From Bacteroidales bacterium UBA1458 (lineage in GTDB: Bacteria; Bacteroidota; Bacteroidia; Bacteroidales; VadinHA17), in the NCBI GenBank assembly GCA_002325785.1, contig DCSU01000047.1:19551-27427 (forward strand): a stretch of DNA of 7,877 bases, in the 5' to 3' direction. A program made the position numbers and the translations under genes. The notes beneath the pieces were generated by a model, which was not told the origin of the DNA, did no database searches, and was given only the letters and a program-made list of their open reading frames with translations. Shown one piece after another: positions 6,926 through 7,877 of the stretch. How positions within the stretch are numbered: position 1 is the stretch's first letter; the number at the start of each line of letters is the position of its first letter.

Positions 6926-7700
6926 GACACTTTTTTACCTGGAGAGTCATCCCCTTCTCACAGCGTTGATCTGTTCGGTTGCGGGATACCTGATAGGCTC
7001 ATTGTCATCCGCAAGGATAGTCTATTTCCTGGCTACGGGAAAGAGAACCATAGAGTCTTTTGCGGAGCCCGTACCACATTCTGATGAGACATTTGAATCA
7101 GATCTTGTCAGCGCCACGCTTGTCACCAAAAAGCTGGGAGCAAAATACGGGTGCATTACCTCGGTGGCTGATATGGTGAAAGTCGCGCTGCCTACCCTGC
7201 TGGCGAAGCTTTTTTTCACCTCCGAGCCTTACTTTCTGCTGGTGGCGCTGGTCGGCGTCATCGGACATAACCTCCCGGTATGGTATGGGTTCAAGGGTGG
7301 ACGCGGAGAGTCGCCTATCATTGGAGCACTGCTGATCATCAACTGGTTCGGCCTTATCCTCGCCAATGTCGCTGCAGCAGTTCTGGGGTTCATAACAGGA
7401 AGCGTTCTTGTTGTACGCTGGGGGGCATATGTGATATTGATAGCCTGGTTGTGGTATTACTTCAACGACTGGCGTTACGGCCTCTTTATGATACTTCTGA
7501 ACTTCTTCTTCTGGATGTCAATGAGAAAGGATCTGGCACGCTTCTACGAACTGAAAAAGAGAAGAGGAATTGAATTCACGGAGGAGGAGGTATCAGAGTT
7601 TATCCTTATGGGGAAGACTCTTGGCAGATTCCTGGACAGGTACAGTCTGTACGCACTCATAAAAAGAGCGGTTGGAAAGAGAAGACCGGGTAGCCGATGA
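6918..7700 (+). CDS. Divergent PlsY-like integral membrane acyltransferase homologue
   Basis: 260 residues; bacterial PlsY is usually about 200, and the surplus is mostly a charged C-terminal tail (about 201-260). About six or seven membrane segments are visible, the first at about 13-37. PlsY signatures appear in order: GYLIGSLSSARIV (23-35), the motif-1 region; LGAKYGCITSVADMVKV (73-89), the motif-2 region with Asp85 and Lys88; and GHNLPVWYGFKGGRG (116-130), the motif-3 region with His117. PlsY transfers an acyl group from acyl phosphate to glycerol 3-phosphate. However, the substrate-binding loop normally reading GSGNxGATNxxRxLG is here ESDLVSATLVTKKLG (60-74): both Asn residues and the glycines are lost and Arg is Lys. 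In motif 3 the usual GGKGVAT is GGRGESP. The acceptor or even the activity may thus differ. The start ATG lies within the preceding gene (ATGAATGA), so translation is coupled to the phosphotransferase, a likely functional partner. No plsX is seen nearby. I assign the family but not the activity. Confidence 0.85.
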   Translation: MNETLFYLESHPLLTALICSVAGYLIGSLSSARIVYFLATGKRTIESFAEPVPHSDETFESDLVSATLVTKKLGAKYGCITSVADMVKVALPTLLAKLFFTSEPYFLLVALVGVIGHNLPVWYGFKGGRGESPIIGALLIINWFGLILANVAAAVLGFITGSVLVVRWGAYVILIAWLWYYFNDWRYGLFMILLNFFFWMSMRKDLARFYELKKRRGIEFTEEEVSEFILMGKTLGRFLDRYSLYALIKRAVGKRRPGSR

Positions 7701-7877
7701 TAGAATGTAAAAAACATATTGCAGTCGCTGTTCTGGTACTCACATCACTATCCCTCTCTTCTCAGAAGGCCGGCATAAGCTTTGACAACCAGGTAAGCAC
7801 CTGGCTTGGAGTGAATTTTCAGAACGATGTTACAGGGCAAACCGGTATAAGATACATTCCGACCCTGAGTCCATGGG
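7697..7877 (+). CDS. Exported protein, probably outer-membrane, 5' fragment
   Basis: The reading frame opens at an ATG overlapping the stop of the PlsY-like gene (ATGA at 7697-7700) and runs 60 codons to the right edge. Residues 1-23 form a Sec signal peptide: Lys5/Lys6/His7, then hydrophobic IAVAVLVLTSLSL, ending LSSQ, a common Bacteroidota cleavage context. The visible mature part (KAGISFDNQVSTWLGVNF, then GQTGIRYIPTLSPW) has alternating polar and hydrophobic/aromatic residues, as in the first strands of a beta-barrel, and no lipobox. Porins and poorly characterised OMP-like proteins of this phylum often begin this way, but only about 37 mature residues are present, so the family is not identifiable. 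Coupling to the PlsY-like gene places its product in the same pathway or export route by inference. Confidence 0.72.
   Translation, partial: MIECKKHIAVAVLVLTSLSLSSQKAGISFDNQVSTWLGVNFQNDVTGQTGIRYIPTLSPW

Noticed and set aside
7280..7573. 97-codon plus-strand frame inside the PlsY-like gene
   Set aside because: It is an out-of-frame shadow: the overlapping frame carries the PlsY motifs and membrane segments.

Overview
The window looks like chromosomal DNA from a member of the Bacteroidota. The support is an AT-rich upstream region with a Bacteroidota-type -7/-33 promoter candidate, start codons without clear Shine-Dalgarno sequences, signal peptides ending in Ser-Gln, a lipobox protein, and frequent AGG/AGA arginine codons. 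No finer placement is possible from sequence reading alone. I see no mobile element, CRISPR array, tRNA or rRNA, and gene density is high.

Layout. Positions 1-900 (minus strand) hold the first 300 codons of an M81/MlrC-family metallopeptidase with a lipoprotein signal; its 3' end lies beyond the left edge. A 165-bp AT-rich divergent region (901-1065) separates it from a run of six plus-strand genes that continues past the right edge. In order these are: a divergent ferrochelatase-family protein (1066-2415); a small multi-pass membrane protein of unknown function (2434-3057); an atypical SDR with a C-terminal DUF2867 domain (3073-4491); a three-domain ATP-dependent phosphotransferase of the rifampicin-phosphotransferase / PEP-synthase type (4598-6925); a divergent PlsY-like integral membrane acyltransferase homologue (6918-7700); and the start of an exported, probably outer-membrane, protein (7697-7877).

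How the genes may work together. Spacings of 18 and 15 bp, a 106-bp gap, then overlaps of 8 and 4 bp suggest one transcription unit, possibly with a second promoter in the 106-bp gap. The last three genes are translationally coupled. A phosphotransferase that phosphorylates a small molecule, a PlsY-like enzyme that would normally join an acyl phosphate to a phosphorylated glycerol, a nucleotide-binding SDR, a chelatase-fold protein and two envelope proteins together suggest an uncharacterised lipid- or cofactor-modification pathway at the inner membrane. The gene order and motifs are read directly from the sequence; the pathway is inference. The most notable molecular detail is that the PlsY-like and ferrochelatase-like proteins both keep their family fold signatures but have substitutions at canonical active-site positions, which argues for changed chemistry or substrates.
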